Of a stretch of DNA of 64,000 nt, positions 1 to 8,336 are shown in pieces; positions within the stretch are counted from its first letter, which is position 1, and the number at the start of each line of letters is the position of its first letter. The position numbers and the translations under genes are program-made. The notes under the pieces were generated by a model that saw only the letters and a program-made list of their open reading frames with translations, had not been told where the DNA came from and made no database searches. The DNA lies in NCBI GenBank assembly GCA_030615505.1, contig JAUWZD010000009.1, positions 1 to 64,000 on the forward strand, in the 5' to 3' direction. This DNA is from Spirochaetales bacterium. GTDB taxonomy: Bacteria > Spirochaetota > Spirochaetia > SZUA-6 > DRHE01.

Positions 1-176
1 TTAGCGGTCGTAAGACCCTTGACAAAGCCTCTTTCAATACACTTTAGCAGCATCGTTGCAGTAGCAACGGTGCTGAGTGCTCTTTATACGAAGCCAGAAT
101 AATCTGAGGAATTCCTACAAAATAATGTGAGACTCTACAGCAGTTGAGTTCAATCGTTTTGCTAAGTGGTGTATAA

Positions 177-545
177 ATGAAAGCACTTACAAACATACCA
201 TTTGAATTGGATGTAGATGCTCTCCTGAAGAAAGAACATGTGAAAGCTAAGATCGGGGATGCGAAGGAGTTAGAAGCCCTATATTGCTACCTATGGTAAG
301 GAATTGGATCAGATCGTACTTCAAGGTCGGGGTGGGGATTATCTAAAACAATTTTGGCTGGATAGTATTAAAGCAGCACTCCTCGGCATTAGCTTGAGGC
401 ACCTGAAGACCTACCTGGGCCATAAGTATAACCTCGGTAGGACATCTACTATGAATCCAGGCTCTGGTGACTAAACTGTGTGGCCAATCGAACAGCAGAA
501 ACAGTTTAATGCGGGAAGCAAAACGGAGATTGAATTATCCTTAAA
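177..545 (+). pseudogene. Remnant of corrinoid-methyltransferase activation protein
   Basis: An ATG at 177 opens 40 codons (MKALTNIPFELDVDALLKKE...) ending at TAA 297-299. A shifted frame from 301 then continues with DQIVLQGRGGDYLKQFWLDS, followed by a MNPGSGD...WPIEQQKQ stretch interrupted by a TAA. That last motif resembles the MxPGS...W(P/S)xxxQ signature of proteins with a vitamin-B12-dependent methionine-synthase activation domain that accompany MtaB/MttB-type methyltransferases. Such proteins are thought to help corrinoid maintenance. At least one frameshift and one in-frame stop make it non-functional. Family assignment rests on short motifs only. The first 176 bases hold no gene I recognise. 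Confidence 0.45.
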
Positions 546-575
546 AGGATATAGAAGCCTAGATAAGACTAGGAT

Positions 576-998
576 TCATGCCTTATTCAATCCTAAAGGA
601 GCAATATTATCCACGATTCTTCTGTCGAATGAAAGAACGACGAGGTCAGGATAAATCTGAAGAAATTCAAGTGCAGTAGAGAGGTGTATGGCATCTAGAT
701 TTCTGATCGGCTCGATGGGAAATGCTTGGGCAGCCCTTTTTCTAATTGACGAATTGATTTCAAGATAAGCCCAACTAGTTAAATGCTCCGCAAAAAGACC
801 TTTGAGCCTTTGATGTTCTCCTATATCTATTATGCCTTCTGTTTCTGCTCTGATAAGCGCTCGCCCGGTTTCGATAATCGATAAAACAGAAGAGATTATT
901 GTTTCGTACTTGTTTATTTCATTAATGACCCCATGAGAATCAGGCTCACCAAAGAGCCAGGAAAGGATTGCTGAGGTTTCAATATAAAGTGCACTCAT
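576..998 (-). CDS. PIN-domain ribonuclease toxin (VapC family)
   Basis: A 140-residue protein with the PIN-domain layout: an early acidic region (IETSAILSWLFGEPD, residues 6-20), a middle Glu in SIIETGRAL, and a late acidic cluster (LDAIHLSTA near residue 100; LSFDRRI near residue 123). PIN toxins are Mg2+-dependent RNases that typically cleave tRNA or rRNA. The first acidic residue is Glu where Asp is usual, a small deviation. It overlaps the stop of the upstream Phd-type antitoxin by 4 bases, the usual coupling of a type II toxin-antitoxin pair. It looks intact, unlike other PIN genes in this window. Confidence 0.8.
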   Translation of the reverse strand: MSALYIETSAILSWLFGEPDSHGVINEINKYETIISSVLSIIETGRALIRAETEGIIDIGEHQRLKGLFAEHLTSWAYLEINSSIRKRAAQAFPIEPIRNLDAIHLSTALEFLQIYPDLVVLSFDRRIVDNIAPLGLNKA

Positions 999-1291
999 AC
1001 TCCCCTATCCTGACTGAGCAAACGACCAGCCGTGCCTTTCTTGAGCTTTATTCCCGATTGTGTGCATCGTGTTTTTCTCTTTTTTGGTGGAATAAGCCAG
1101 CCCTCACGTGTCCAATCTTTCATCAAAGAACTCTCTTCATATATCAAGTTTTTGATATCCGGCTCTTTGAGTTCAGCGACCACTGATCCTCTATCGGTCA
1201 CAAGGATCAAAGCCCCGGCTTTGACATCTCGCAAGTAGGAACTTAAATTGTCTTTCAACGCTTTGATACCAACAGTTTTTATCTCTCTCAT
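995..1291 (-). CDS. Phd/YefM-type antitoxin
   Basis: A 98-residue protein starting MREIKTVGIKALKDNLSSYL, with the Phd/YefM DNA-binding fold signature (Lys-x-x-Leu-Ser-x-Tyr-Leu, then ILVTDRGSVVAEL). The N-terminus should dimerise and bind the operator; the C-terminal tail should cover the toxin active site. The ATG lies 6 bases downstream of a predicted -10 box and has no visible Shine-Dalgarno sequence, so the message may be leaderless. The gene overlaps the PIN toxin by 4 bases. The pairing of Phd-fold antitoxin with PIN toxin is common. Confidence 0.8.
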   Translation of the reverse strand: MREIKTVGIKALKDNLSSYLRDVKAGALILVTDRGSVVAELKEPDIKNLIYEESSLMKDWTREGWLIPPKKRKTRCTQSGIKLKKGTAGRLLSQDRGV

Positions 1292-1297
1292 AGTTCA

Positions 1298-1326
1298 AAT
1301 ATAGCTACTTGTAGCCACTTAATCAA
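1298..1326 (-). promoter_or_regulatory. Promoter and operator of the VapBC-type module
   Basis: On the minus strand TTGATT (near 1321-1326) and TATATT (1298-1303) are separated by 17 bases. The inverted repeat GCTACTTGTAGC at 1304-1315 sits in the spacer next to the -10 box, as expected for an autoregulatory operator. The -10 box is only 6 bases from the antitoxin ATG. Predicted by eye. Confidence 0.45.
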
Positions 1327-1579
1327 TAGGATTTACTATTATGATTATGATTTGAGAGAAAGCGCCGTTTCTCGAATACAGTCCAGCAGCTAAAATATTT
1401 GTGTCTATAACCACTACTAATAATTCAGTCGTTCCATCCAGTTTTACTATGATTCGCACTCAAGTGGACGAAGCTTTCGTTTACAGGGATGGGGCAATTC
1501 TCACCAGTCTGTGGTTTAGTATCCGATATTGCAGAATCGTCTATTCCGTTATACTTTTTATAAGTGAAAGGAAAATAAT

Positions 1580-2146
1580 ATGAGGAAAATAAAAGTAGAT
1601 GCAGATATGTTGATCTGGGCACTGTAAGATCACAATTTTGAAACACACCACTATTTCGATTTAAAAACAGGAGAGATCTTACTCCTTACTGATTTTGATA
1701 TGCCGGAGGAAGATTATGCAGATGAACTTAAGGAAAGTATTAAGGCTGAATTACTCCCTCTTCCAGAGGAAAGGGTTTCAAAAAAGAAGAAATATATACT
1801 CAGTAAGAAACAGATTGAGTATTTATCATATGCCTTTGACCTTATGTACGATGAAATTATAAACGATATAAAAACGCTTTTTATTGTGGAAATGGAAGAT
1901 TATGGAGACTTTATCCAATATGCTTATGAAGGCCTCGACTTCCTTATAATGTATGAGCTAAAATTTGATGGATTTGATGAAAGTCCGCAGGGTGAAATGA
2001 TGGGAATTGGATCGTTCTCTACTAAAGAATGGTTTAAGCTGTATAATAAGCCAAGAAATCACCATCCATTTTTTTGGGATATGAATGAAAGATTGAGTTT
2101 CCCGGCAAATAGAGAAATAACAGTGTATTATGCTATCATACCTTAA
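1580..2146 (+). pseudogene. UPF0158-like gene with early in-frame TAA
   Basis: An ATG at 1580 preceded by an AAAGGAAA site opens MRKIKVDADMLIWAL, then TAA at 1625-1627. The same frame continues without interruption to the stop at 2146 (188 codons in all). The N-terminal part, DHNFETHHYFDLKTGEILLL, resembles the start of UPF0158-type proteins of unknown function. The middle is acidic and rich in Tyr/Phe. A protein could still be made from the ATG at 1700 (148 residues), but it would lack the conserved start. The single stop near codon 16 suggests a recent mutation. C-terminal similarity to UPF0158 is not evident. Confidence 0.5.
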
Positions 2147-2198
2147 AATCTTGTTATTTTAGCAAGAAATTTTTAAAGTCCAGCGCCCGAAAATGTTT

Positions 2199-2260
2199 TG
2201 TTGGATTTTAGCGTGTAAAAATCAGGTTGCGGATGTAATCTGCGATGGGATTTATAAGAT
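2199..2260 (-). pseudogene. Short relic shared with 51431-51646
   Basis: Minus-strand translation gives PSQITSAT, a stop, then FLHAKIQQNI, matching PAQITSATEVLKAKVQHRI encoded at about 51480-51530 on the same strand. The DNA is nearly identical over about 25 bases centred on GTTGCGGATGTAATCTGCG. It is a fragment of the C-terminus of one protein, probably with an SH3-like domain, left at two loci. Confidence 0.45.
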
Positions 2261-2276
2261 AATTAATTTAGAGGGC

Positions 2277-2486
2277 TCACGATGCTGCTCCAATTATTGA
2301 GAATTCCTCGGTTAAAAACTCAAGTCCATAGCAGCAGTTTTTTTCAATTATATTCTCGATCTTCTAGATTTTAGGAAGAAACATTTCCCACATCTTCGTG
2401 AACTCATTGTTATTATTATCACTAAAAACAAGCTGACTCAGAAAGACGTCTCTTTCTGAGGTAATTGATATTTTTTGCTTGCTCAT
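2277..2486 (-). pseudogene. Effector-binding (GyrI/Cass2-like) domain fragment
   Basis: The frame from ATG 2486 encodes FTKMWEMFLPKI, a TAG, then KIENIIEKNCCYGLEFLTEEF and a TGA at 2277-2279. The CYGLEF(Y)TEEF motif is reminiscent of the AraC-type effector-binding (GyrI-like) domain family, which includes integron-associated Cass2 proteins. The N-terminal half is missing, and an in-frame stop plus early termination make it a relic. Assignment is by remembered motif and is tentative. Confidence 0.35.
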
Positions 2487-2569
2487 GGATTTTATTTGCT
2501 GCTTGACATATTCAGAAATTTGACTTAATTTAATTTTAACGTAATAGGTTAATATTTGGCAGGAGTAAT

Positions 2570-3145
2570 ATGTCGAAGAGGAATAGCCATACGATTGTTA
2601 GGGATAAAATCACAATCCAAAATGAGCGGGTAAACAATCGCAGGAGCGATCAGCACGCTGCTCACAGAGGGGGCAGGGAGAAGGATGATAAATTCCTTCG
2701 TATCGGGGAGCTTGCTGAAATGGCAGGTGTTACCGGACGAACCATTCGTTATTACGAAGAACTGGGATTATTAAAAGCTCCGGAGCGCCGGGACACGGAA
2801 CACAGAAGATACGCTCAGAAAGATCTCCTCTATCTGCGAAGAATTCAGCAGCTCAAGAGCTACGGGCTCACCTTAAGTGAAATTAAGGAGATCATAGATC
2901 TCGCTCAAGTTGATCCTTCAGGAGAAAAGAGACGATTGAAGCTTCTCACGCGATACAGCGAAAAATGGCGGGAGGCCATGGAGCGCAAGAGGCGCCTTGA
3001 TGAATATATCAAAGAACTTGAATGGCATATCGATCAGCTTGAAAAAGTCGGTAATTTCCAGGCCTGTCCCGGTGAGGAATGCAAGAAGTGTAAATACACA
3101 GGTATCTGTAAGTTTGCCAATTTGAATAGTAAAACAGCCCTTTGA
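2570..3145 (+). CDS. MerR-family transcriptional regulator with Cys-rich tail
   Basis: A 191-residue protein. An unusual basic extension (residues 1-41) precedes a clear MerR winged-helix domain (RIGELAEMAGVTGRTIRYYE, from about residue 44), then a long coiled-coil dimerisation helix to about residue 160. The C-terminus carries C166-x4-C171-x2-C174-x5-C180, arranged like a metal- or Fe-S-binding site. MerR proteins sit between -35 and -10 boxes and untwist DNA on sensing a ligand, metal or redox state. An AGGAG site precedes the ATG by a few bases. It is followed 12 bases later by the dehydrogenase gene and is likely the local regulator of 3158-7548. Confidence 0.88.
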   Translation: MSKRNSHTIVRDKITIQNERVNNRRSDQHAAHRGGREKDDKFLRIGELAEMAGVTGRTIRYYEELGLLKAPERRDTEHRRYAQKDLLYLRRIQQLKSYGLTLSEIKEIIDLAQVDPSGEKRRLKLLTRYSEKWREAMERKRRLDEYIKELEWHIDQLEKVGNFQACPGEECKKCKYTGICKFANLNSKTAL

Positions 3146-3157
3146 TAAGGAAAAAAC

Positions 3158-4183
3158 ATGAAAGCAGCGGTTCTTACATCGCCTGAAAACATTGCAGTTA
3201 AGGAAGTGGAAACTCCAAGCATTCGGAGAAATGAGATACTTGTAAAAGTAAAATATTGCGGCATATGCACACTTGAGCAGCGCCTGTTTATAGGTGCTAT
3301 GAAGCTCTATTACCCAATTATCCCCGGTCATGAGGCATCGGGAGAAGTCGTTCAGGTTGGCGAAGATGTTCAGTATGGAATTAAGCCAGGTACGCGGGTG
3401 GCTTTAGATTTAATAACTCGCTGCGGGGAATGCTACTTTTGCAGAAAGGGTCAGTCAAATATGTGTCTCAACCGCTTTAAGAAAGGCCGGGGAGTGTTGG
3501 GAGGATTCGGAGAGTATCTGGCTGCAAAATCAACCCAGGTTTTCCCCATTTCCGATTCACTCTCTTATCAGGAGGCGGCTCTAGCCGAGCCTGTTGCCTG
3601 CTGTATACACTCATTAAAAAAGATTAAGCTTTCCTTAGCGGATGATCTTCTCATTATGGGAGCTGGACCCATGGGGCTTATTCATCTGCAAACAGCTCTC
3701 TGCATGGGTGTGAGGGTTTTCGTTTCTGATCCTGATAAAAATCGCCTTGATAAAGCCATGGAACTTGGAGCCTATATATCAATAGATCCTTCTAACGAAG
3801 ATCTCACCGGGATCGTTAAGGAGCATACGGAAGGCAGAGGCGTAGATGCCTGTGTGATCACTACTCCCGCTCATGAGGCGCTTAAGCCGGCTTTTGAGGC
3901 TATTTCTCATGCGGGCAGGGTAAATATTTATACCTCATATAATAATAAGCCTGGCCTGCCTGTTGACGCAAATAACCTGCACAAGACAGAAAAGCTCGTT
4001 ACAGGCAGTGAAGGTAGAACTGAAAATGATTTCCTGCAAGCAGTACGCCTGCTTTCCTTTGGCAAGTTGAATATTAAGACCCTGATCAGTTCTACCACCT
4101 CTTTTGACAGTATTGAAGAGGGAATGAGAGCAGCAATGAGCCGGTCTACCTACAGGGTCCTTCTCGATCACGAGGCTGGCTGA
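3158..4183 (+). CDS. Zinc-dependent medium-chain dehydrogenase
   Basis: 341 residues of the medium-chain dehydrogenase/reductase family (sorbitol/threonine dehydrogenase-like). Visible features: catalytic-zinc ligand Cys37 in CGIC, GHE at residues 57-59, structural-zinc lobe Cys89/92/95/103 (CGECYFCRKGQSNMC), and an NAD(P)-binding GAGPMG loop near residue 168. It should oxidise a secondary alcohol of a polyol or sugar acid to a ketone. The usual GTD after CGIC is replaced by TLE, so substrate handling may differ. Its TGA shares one base with the kinase ATG (TGATG), showing translational coupling. Confidence 0.9.
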   Translation: MKAAVLTSPENIAVKEVETPSIRRNEILVKVKYCGICTLEQRLFIGAMKLYYPIIPGHEASGEVVQVGEDVQYGIKPGTRVALDLITRCGECYFCRKGQSNMCLNRFKKGRGVLGGFGEYLAAKSTQVFPISDSLSYQEAALAEPVACCIHSLKKIKLSLADDLLIMGAGPMGLIHLQTALCMGVRVFVSDPDKNRLDKAMELGAYISIDPSNEDLTGIVKEHTEGRGVDACVITTPAHEALKPAFEAISHAGRVNIYTSYNNKPGLPVDANNLHKTEKLVTGSEGRTENDFLQAVRLLSFGKLNIKTLISSTTSFDSIEEGMRAAMSRSTYRVLLDHEAG

Positions 4184-5622
4184 TGATTTTGGTTTTTGAC
4201 ATAGGCACCTCAGTTGTCAAGGGAGGGGTCTTTGGCATGGATGGGGCTTTAAAAGCTAAAGCAGAGGCGCCGATAAAACTCCTCGAGAGTGAACATACTT
4301 TACATAATGAGTCTGACACCGGGTGCTGGATATCATCCCTTTCCCTGGTCACCGCACAGCTTGAGATCCGAAAGGAAAAAGATCTTGATGCAATTGTTTT
4401 GAGCGGAAACGGGCCAACCCTGGTTCCTGTGGGCAGTAACGGAAAGCCCTTGGATTATGCCATGACATGGATGGACAGGCGCGCTATTGAAGAAGCAGAG
4501 TTGATCGCAGAGGTAAGCGGCTTTCATATTGATCCCAGCTTCAACCTGCCCAAGGCTTACTGGATATTCAGAAATAAAACGCAAGTTTACGATAAAACTG
4601 AAGCCTTCCTTTCCTGTCCGGAGTATATTGGTTTTTTTCTAACTGGAAATGCCTGGACAATTCTACCCTCTCCTCCCTTTACCCGTATTATTTGGACACC
4701 TGAATTAGTCGAGAAACTTGGCATGAGCCGTGAGAAATTTCCCTCATTTATAAGACCCGGTGAGACAATGGGAAAAGTACGCAAGAGAGCTGAGGAGCTT
4801 ACAGGGATACCTGCCGGTGTTCCGGTTCTTGCAGGGGGTCCTGATTTTATTATGGCTCTCCTGGGAACGGCAACCGTGTATCCGGGCAGGGTCTGTGAAC
4901 GAGCCGGCACTTCTGAGGGCATAAACCTCTGCTCCGATAAACTCATAGAAGATAAGAGGCTCTTAACTCTGCCCCATATAATAGAAGGTTTTTATAATAT
5001 CTCAGGAATCATTTCTACCTCCGGCAAGGCGCTTGAGTGGTTTAAGAATATAACAGGCAGGGAAAAACTCGATTACGAGACCATGTTTGAGGATATCTGC
5101 CAGGTTCCTTCCGGATCCAAGGGACTCCTCTTTCTTCCGTATCTTGCCGGTGAAAGAGCCCCTATATGGGATCCGCTGGCAAGAGGAGCATTTGTGGGTT
5201 TAACCTTGAATCACGGCATGAAGGAAATGACTAAGGCAGTGGTCGAATCTGTAGGGTACGCTATTCGTGATGTTATTGAAGTGATGGAAGAAAATGGTTG
5301 TGCAATAGAAGAGCTCAGGGTGACAGGAAGCCAGGCAAAGAGTCCGCTCTGGAATCAGATTAAGGCGGATATTTCAGGTAAGCAGGTGCTTGTCCCTGAA
5401 TTAAGCGATTCTGAGATAGCGGGAGGCCTCTGTATAGGCTTATACTCCCTTGGCCGGTATAATTCCCTTGCAGAGGCATCTGACAGCTTGGTCAAAATAA
5501 AGAAAGTTTATTTTCCACAGCCTGAAGCCAGGACTGTCTATGATAATCTCTTTAAGCTGTACCGGGAATCTTACAGAGGCCTGAAGAATGTCTTTAAACG
5601 AATTCCTGAAATAGAGACTTAA
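4183..5622 (+). CDS. FGGY-family carbohydrate kinase
   Basis: 479 residues with the FGGY kinase plan: an N-terminal ATPase phosphate-binding DIGTSVVKGG (residues 6-15), a metal/substrate region with DYAMTWMDRRA, and a C-terminal lobe with LPYLAGERAPIWDP and TGSQAKSPLWNQIKADI. The C-terminal pattern is closest to xylulokinase/gluconokinase types. It would phosphorylate the keto-sugar made by the dehydrogenase. Starts by one-base overlap with the upstream stop and is followed 9 bases later by the aldolase. The exact sugar cannot be read from sequence. Confidence 0.9.
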   Translation: MILVFDIGTSVVKGGVFGMDGALKAKAEAPIKLLESEHTLHNESDTGCWISSLSLVTAQLEIRKEKDLDAIVLSGNGPTLVPVGSNGKPLDYAMTWMDRRAIEEAELIAEVSGFHIDPSFNLPKAYWIFRNKTQVYDKTEAFLSCPEYIGFFLTGNAWTILPSPPFTRIIWTPELVEKLGMSREKFPSFIRPGETMGKVRKRAEELTGIPAGVPVLAGGPDFIMALLGTATVYPGRVCERAGTSEGINLCSDKLIEDKRLLTLPHIIEGFYNISGIISTSGKALEWFKNITGREKLDYETMFEDICQVPSGSKGLLFLPYLAGERAPIWDPLARGAFVGLTLNHGMKEMTKAVVESVGYAIRDVIEVMEENGCAIEELRVTGSQAKSPLWNQIKADISGKQVLVPELSDSEIAGGLCIGLYSLGRYNSLAEASDSLVKIKKVYFPQPEARTVYDNLFKLYRESYRGLKNVFKRIPEIET

Positions 5623-5631
5623 GGAGGAAAT

Positions 5632-6426
5632 ATGAGCCCGGGAAAGAAAATGAGGATGAACTCGATTTTTCGTAAAGGAAATGGAAGATCTGTGATTGTC
5701 GCGCTGGATCACGGCGGAATTGCGGGACCCATAAAGGGAATTGAAAAACCGGGACATGTTATCAAATCATGCGTTGAAGGCGGGGCTGACGCCGTTCTTA
5801 CTACCCGCGGAGTTGTCAAAGCAGCGATTGAGCAGTGGGATCGAGAACTGGCTCTTATTTTAAGGCTTACCGGGGGCTTCACCGTTTTAGGAGGAAAATT
5901 TGAAGAGGAGATGATATCCAGCCCCGAAGCAGCGCTCTTCTTTAGCGCAGCCGGAGCTGCGGTGACTGTGAAGTTTGGACACGAACGTGAGGGCGAATTT
6001 ATAAAGCAGGCATCCCTAACCGCGGATTCATGTGAGCGCTGGTCCATGCCCCTGATGGTCGAAGCCATGGCCAGGGGTAAGGATCTTAAGCCCATAGACT
6101 TAAGAGGTGTTAAACTGGCTGTAAGGGCGGCCCAGGAGATAGGTGCGGATATAGTAAAAAGTTATTATACCGGAGATCCTGGCAGTTTTAGAGAGGTGGT
6201 TGAGGGGTGTCCGGTCCCGATTGTCATTCTCGGTGGAGAAAAAACTGAGAACCTGGAAGATGTTTTTAGTGATGTATATCATTCTCTTCAGGCGGGAGGC
6301 GCAGGCATTGCTATTGGACGGAATATCTGGCAGCATGAAAATGTTAAGGCCATGATAGAGGCTATGGTGGGCCTGGTTCATGAGGTGTGGAGCGTTAAAC
6401 AGGCGTTGAAGCACGTCCAGAGTTAA
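5632..6426 (+). CDS. Class I (DhnA/LsrF-type) aldolase
   Basis: 264 residues, single (beta/alpha)8 barrel. Key points: VIVALDHGG (residues 21-29), Schiff-base Lys176 in IVKSYYTGD, and a C-terminal phosphate-binding stretch GGAGIAIGRNIWQ. These match the archaeal-type class I fructose-bisphosphate aldolase/LsrF/ADH-synthase group. It would cleave the phosphorylated keto-sugar into DHAP or a related C3 unit plus an aldehyde. An AGGAGG site lies just upstream of the ATG. Last enzyme of the operon before the transporter. Confidence 0.88.
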   Translation: MSPGKKMRMNSIFRKGNGRSVIVALDHGGIAGPIKGIEKPGHVIKSCVEGGADAVLTTRGVVKAAIEQWDRELALILRLTGGFTVLGGKFEEEMISSPEAALFFSAAGAAVTVKFGHEREGEFIKQASLTADSCERWSMPLMVEAMARGKDLKPIDLRGVKLAVRAAQEIGADIVKSYYTGDPGSFREVVEGCPVPIVILGGEKTENLEDVFSDVYHSLQAGGAGIAIGRNIWQHENVKAMIEAMVGLVHEVWSVKQALKHVQS

Positions 6427-7548
6427 ATGCCTTACCTCTGCTTTGCTTCGAATTTCTTATGGGTAATGATACTCGGTCTCTTCGGCCCCTCCCTTCCGGC
6501 TATCATCAGGGATCTCGACATCAGCTATGCCAGGGCAGGGCTCTTTTTCACATTCTTCTCTTTAGGCTCTCTTTTCGGCACTACTTTAGGCGGTATAGCA
6601 ACAGATTATGTAAACAGGAAATTTCTCTACACCGGTGTAGCAGTCCTATTAGTTTGTGGCCTGGTCTGCATCGGTTTCGCCCCTTCATATCTGCTTATTC
6701 TTCTTATTATATTCCTATTAAGTCTCTTCGGGAGTCCCTTAGGCTCAATAGGTCAGAGCATAATGCTCGATATGTTCCCGGAAAAGAGGGAGAGCTATCT
6801 CACAATTATGACCTTTTTTGCAGCATCCGGAAGTTTTTTAGCCCCACTGCTCGTTTCTTTAAATTATACCGCCCATCTCTCCTGGAGGTGGCCCTTTATG
6901 GAAACAGCATGTTTGATAGCACTTCTAAGTATCTTTATTATATTGACTAAGATTCCCACCGCCAGGGCAAAGAGTGTAAGAAGGAAAAATTTCTTAGAGG
7001 TACTTAGAAACCCGAAAGTGCTTATAAGCTCTATTCTTATCTTCTTTTTGATGGCCACGGATGTAGGCTTTCCCTACTGGTTAGCGGAGTATTTTAAATC
7101 GGAACTTAATGTCAGTATAAAGCTTTCCAGTGCGGTGATCAGTATATTTCTAGCCGGAGTCATTTCGGTAAGACTTCTTATTACGCCATTGTTAAAGATA
7201 AGAAAACCGAAAGATATATTGAAGACCGGTTTGCTGCTTGCCATGGCCAGCCTGGCAGTCTTCCTTACTATCTCAACTGTATCGGTAAAAGTGGCGGCCG
7301 TGTTCTTCTTCGGTTTTGGCATAGGTCCGGTCTTTCCCCTATTAATGGCCAGGGGAACTGCGGCCTTCCCGGATCAGCCCGGTACAGTTACCGGGGTCCT
7401 CTTTGCATTCCTCTCCCTTGGCGGCATAATTTTTCCTCTTCTACTGGGCATTCTTGCTTCGAGATTTGGATTAGCGCAAATATATCTCTTTCACGGGGTG
7501 ATCGTGCTTGGATTATTTATTACCGAATCAACTCTGTCACGCAAATGA
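6427..7548 (+). CDS. MFS transporter
   Basis: 373 residues, almost wholly hydrophobic, with roughly 11-12 membrane helices. The loop after helix 2 reads GGIATDYVNRKFLY, the MFS signature between TM2 and TM3. Inner-membrane secondary carrier, probably importing the substrate of the upstream enzymes. The ATG follows the aldolase TAA directly, so translation is probably reinitiated rather than using its own ribosome site. Its last 58 bases overlap the convergent xdhC-like gene. Confidence 0.85.
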   Translation: MPYLCFASNFLWVMILGLFGPSLPAIIRDLDISYARAGLFFTFFSLGSLFGTTLGGIATDYVNRKFLYTGVAVLLVCGLVCIGFAPSYLLILLIIFLLSLFGSPLGSIGQSIMLDMFPEKRESYLTIMTFFAASGSFLAPLLVSLNYTAHLSWRWPFMETACLIALLSIFIILTKIPTARAKSVRRKNFLEVLRNPKVLISSILIFFLMATDVGFPYWLAEYFKSELNVSIKLSSAVISIFLAGVISVRLLITPLLKIRKPKDILKTGLLLAMASLAVFLTISTVSVKVAAVFFFGFGIGPVFPLLMARGTAAFPDQPGTVTGVLFAFLSLGGIIFPLLLGILASRFGLAQIYLFHGVIVLGLFITESTLSRK

Positions 7549-8312
7549 TTTGCAGGCACATCATGAATGCATGCAACGACCTCAGCGGCAATGGAGACTA
7601 CGATCTCTGCAGCCGTGTCGCCGCCTATATTGATGCCCACCGGGGCAAAGAGGTATTCCGGCACAGCTAAGCTGTCTTTCTCAAGGCGCTCGAGGGTTGT
7701 TTTTACTTTTTTACGTGAGCCGATAAGACCGATATATCTGAAATCACCTGGGATTTCCAGAATCTGTTTCAGAACCGTATAATCGTGCTCATGCCCGTGG
7801 GTAGCGATAAAGGCGAACTCTGAAGCTTTAATTCTCTCTTTAACAGGTGATAGATCGTTATAATCGCCTATTACAACGCTTTTTTGCGGGCCCTCTACAA
7901 TTTTTTCCCGGACTTCCTTCCGGGAATCGAAAACAGTTACGTGAAAACCCAGGGATACTAAGATAGGAGTGAGAGCCTGGCCGATATGCCCTCCCCCGAA
8001 GAGCATGAAAGATTTTACGCCTTTAAGATACTCTAAAACCAAAGTGGTCCGGCCCCCGCACTTCATTCCCAGTTCTTTAAGGTTGTACTCGAATATCTGA
8101 TTCTCCCCGCTTTTAAGAACCTTACCGGCTTCCTCAATGGCCCGATGTTCTAAAGCGCCGCCGCCGACTGTTCCATAGGTCTCGTTATTATCAGTCAGAA
8201 GCAGCTTAAAGCCCGGTTTGCCAGGAGTACCCCTGCTGGATTTTACCACTGTGATCTGAACCACGTTCATGCCGGATTCCAGCAGCTCGATGCACTTTCT
8301 GTAAATGTTCAT
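7491..8312 (-). CDS. XdhC/CoxI-family molybdoenzyme maturation protein
   Basis: 273 residues. The N-terminal XdhC domain has TVGGGALEHRAIEEA (about residues 48-62) and the conserved MKCGG near residue 84; the C-terminal Rossmann domain has FGGGHIGQAL (about residues 105-114) and IGLIGSRKK. XdhC proteins bind and sulfurate the molybdenum cofactor before insertion into xanthine-dehydrogenase-type enzymes. The only such enzyme here is at 60611-64000, far away. It lies 24 bases after the class III aminotransferase and converges with the MFS gene by 58 bases. Confidence 0.88.
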   Translation of the reverse strand: MNIYRKCIELLESGMNVVQITVVKSSRGTPGKPGFKLLLTDNNETYGTVGGGALEHRAIEEAGKVLKSGENQIFEYNLKELGMKCGGRTTLVLEYLKGVKSFMLFGGGHIGQALTPILVSLGFHVTVFDSRKEVREKIVEGPQKSVVIGDYNDLSPVKERIKASEFAFIATHGHEHDYTVLKQILEIPGDFRYIGLIGSRKKVKTTLERLEKDSLAVPEYLFAPVGINIGGDTAAEIVVSIAAEVVACIHDVPANHLRDRVDSVINNPSTITP

Positions 8313-8336
8313 GGCGTTATTATTAGGTCTTCATCC

